DNA from: Geobacter sp. UBA1603
Lineage (GTDB): Bacteria > Desulfobacterota > Desulfuromonadia > Geobacterales > Pseudopelobacteraceae
Length of the DNA: 5,046 bases
Assembly (NCBI GenBank): GCA_002322035.1
Contig: DCNF01000003.1
Location: 28,974-34,019 of the forward strand
Direction: 5' to 3'
The notes under the pieces were generated by a model. That model did no database searches. It had not been told where the DNA came from and saw only the letters and a list, made by a program, of their open reading frames with translations. Both the position numbers and the translations under genes were made by a program. This document shows positions 4,523-5,046 of this stretch, in pieces (within the stretch, counting starts at the first letter, position 1; every line of letters starts with the position of its first letter).

Positions 4523-5046
4523 ATGGATATGGATTTCACCCTGAATGCCGTCGAGGCACGCGTCCTTGGCTGCCTGATAGAAAAAGAGCTGACCACGCCC
4601 GAGTATTACCCCCTGTCACTCAACTCTCTGACGACCGCCTGCAACCAGAAGTCGAACCGCGATCCGGTCATGGCCCTGACCGAAGAGGACGTGGTACGGG
4701 CCCTCAACCGGCTGCGCTTCCTGCAGCTGACCGTTGTTTCCGGCGAAAGCAGCCGCGTTGCCAAGTATCGCCATCTGCTCTCGGAAAATATGGGGCTGGT
4801 TCCGGCCGAACTGGCGGTGATCTGCGAGCTGCTGGTGCGCGGGCCGCAGACGGTGGGTGAGCTGCGCACCCGCGGCGAGCGGATGCACCCCTTCTCCGAT
4901 CTGGCGGCGGTGGAAGAGGTGCTGAGCGAACTGACCGAGCGTGAGCATCCGCTGGTGACCAAGCTTCCGCGCCAGCCCGGCCGCAAGGAAGCCCGCCATG
5001 CCCACTTATTCTCCGGCAGGCCCGATCTGTCGTCAGAAGAACATGA
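4523..5046 (+). CDS. yceH: YceH family protein (DUF480/UPF0502), 3' end outside window
   Basis: 174 codons are visible with no stop; the family is usually about 215 residues, so roughly 40 are missing at the right edge. The N-terminal block is highly characteristic: EARVLGCLIEKE (11-22), then TPEYYPLSLNSLTTACNQKS (25-44) and NRDPVM (45-50). The second winged-helix repeat shows AELAVICELLVRGPQTVGELRTR (95-117), then MHPFSD (121-126). LPRQPGRKEARHAHLFSG (148-165) is the conserved basic end. Two winged-helix domains suggest DNA or nucleoprotein binding; the cellular role is not established. GGAGG at 4510-4514 is 8 bases from the ATG at 4523, which favours that start over the in-frame ATG at 4529. 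It has its own strong promoter at the slyX end. Confidence 0.93.
   Translation, partial: MDMDFTLNAVEARVLGCLIEKELTTPEYYPLSLNSLTTACNQKSNRDPVMALTEEDVVRALNRLRFLQLTVVSGESSRVAKYRHLLSENMGLVPAELAVICELLVRGPQTVGELRTRGERMHPFSDLAAVEEVLSELTEREHPLVTKLPRQPGRKEARHAHLFSGRPDLSSEEH

Noticed and set aside
4606..5005. Two open frames on the - strand opposite yceH
   Set aside because: The + strand frame is an unmistakable YceH protein with promoter and ribosome binding site; the antisense frames show no motifs.

Overview
The window looks like chromosomal DNA of a Gram-negative bacterium, most likely from the Geobacter/Pelobacter/Desulfuromonas group (Desulfuromonadales; my inference). The reasons are GC-rich coding DNA, strong GGAGG-type ribosome binding sites, a hopanoid-modification gene pair (hpnJ, hpnK), and an adjacent slyD-slyX pair as in proteobacteria. 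The species cannot be fixed from the sequence alone. I see no rRNA, tRNA, CRISPR array, insertion sequence or phage gene.

Left part (1-2627, all + strand): the end of hpnJ, then hpnK, then a small four-helix EamA-like membrane protein. These are joined by 4- and 7-base overlaps and so are probably translationally coupled. After 78 bases comes proC (pyrroline-5-carboxylate reductase), closed by a strong, nearly symmetrical intrinsic terminator. HpnK and HpnJ act late in hopanoid head-group decoration: deacetylation of N-acetylglucosaminyl-bacteriohopanetetrol, then radical SAM remodelling of the sugar towards the cyclitol ether. The coupled membrane protein may move a substrate or product of that route. 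proC is proline biosynthesis and is probably only a passenger in the operon.

Middle (2628-2953): a non-coding stretch of about 325 bases, partly AT-rich. It holds a second terminator hairpin, a degenerate pyrimidine-rich repeat built around CTGCGT, a small inverted repeat, a perfect AT-rich palindrome and a likely promoter. It leads into a beta-class carbonic anhydrase gene (2954-3562), which ends in a hairpin terminator placed between convergent genes.

Right part (3645-5046): slyD on the - strand is divergent from slyX on the + strand, with 94 bases between them. A well-formed sigma70-type promoter at the end of slyX then drives yceH (DUF480/UPF0502), which runs off the right edge.

The most unusual feature is in the SlyD-type prolyl isomerase. 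It lacks the C-terminal His/Cys metal-binding tail known from E. coli SlyD. Instead it carries an acidic insertion with six cysteines, in mirror-symmetrical CxC-x4-C-x4-C-x4-CxC spacing, near the N-terminus inside the FKBP domain. Second is an inverted repeat lying exactly between the -35 and -10 boxes of the yceH promoter. The rest is ordinary housekeeping and accessory metabolism.
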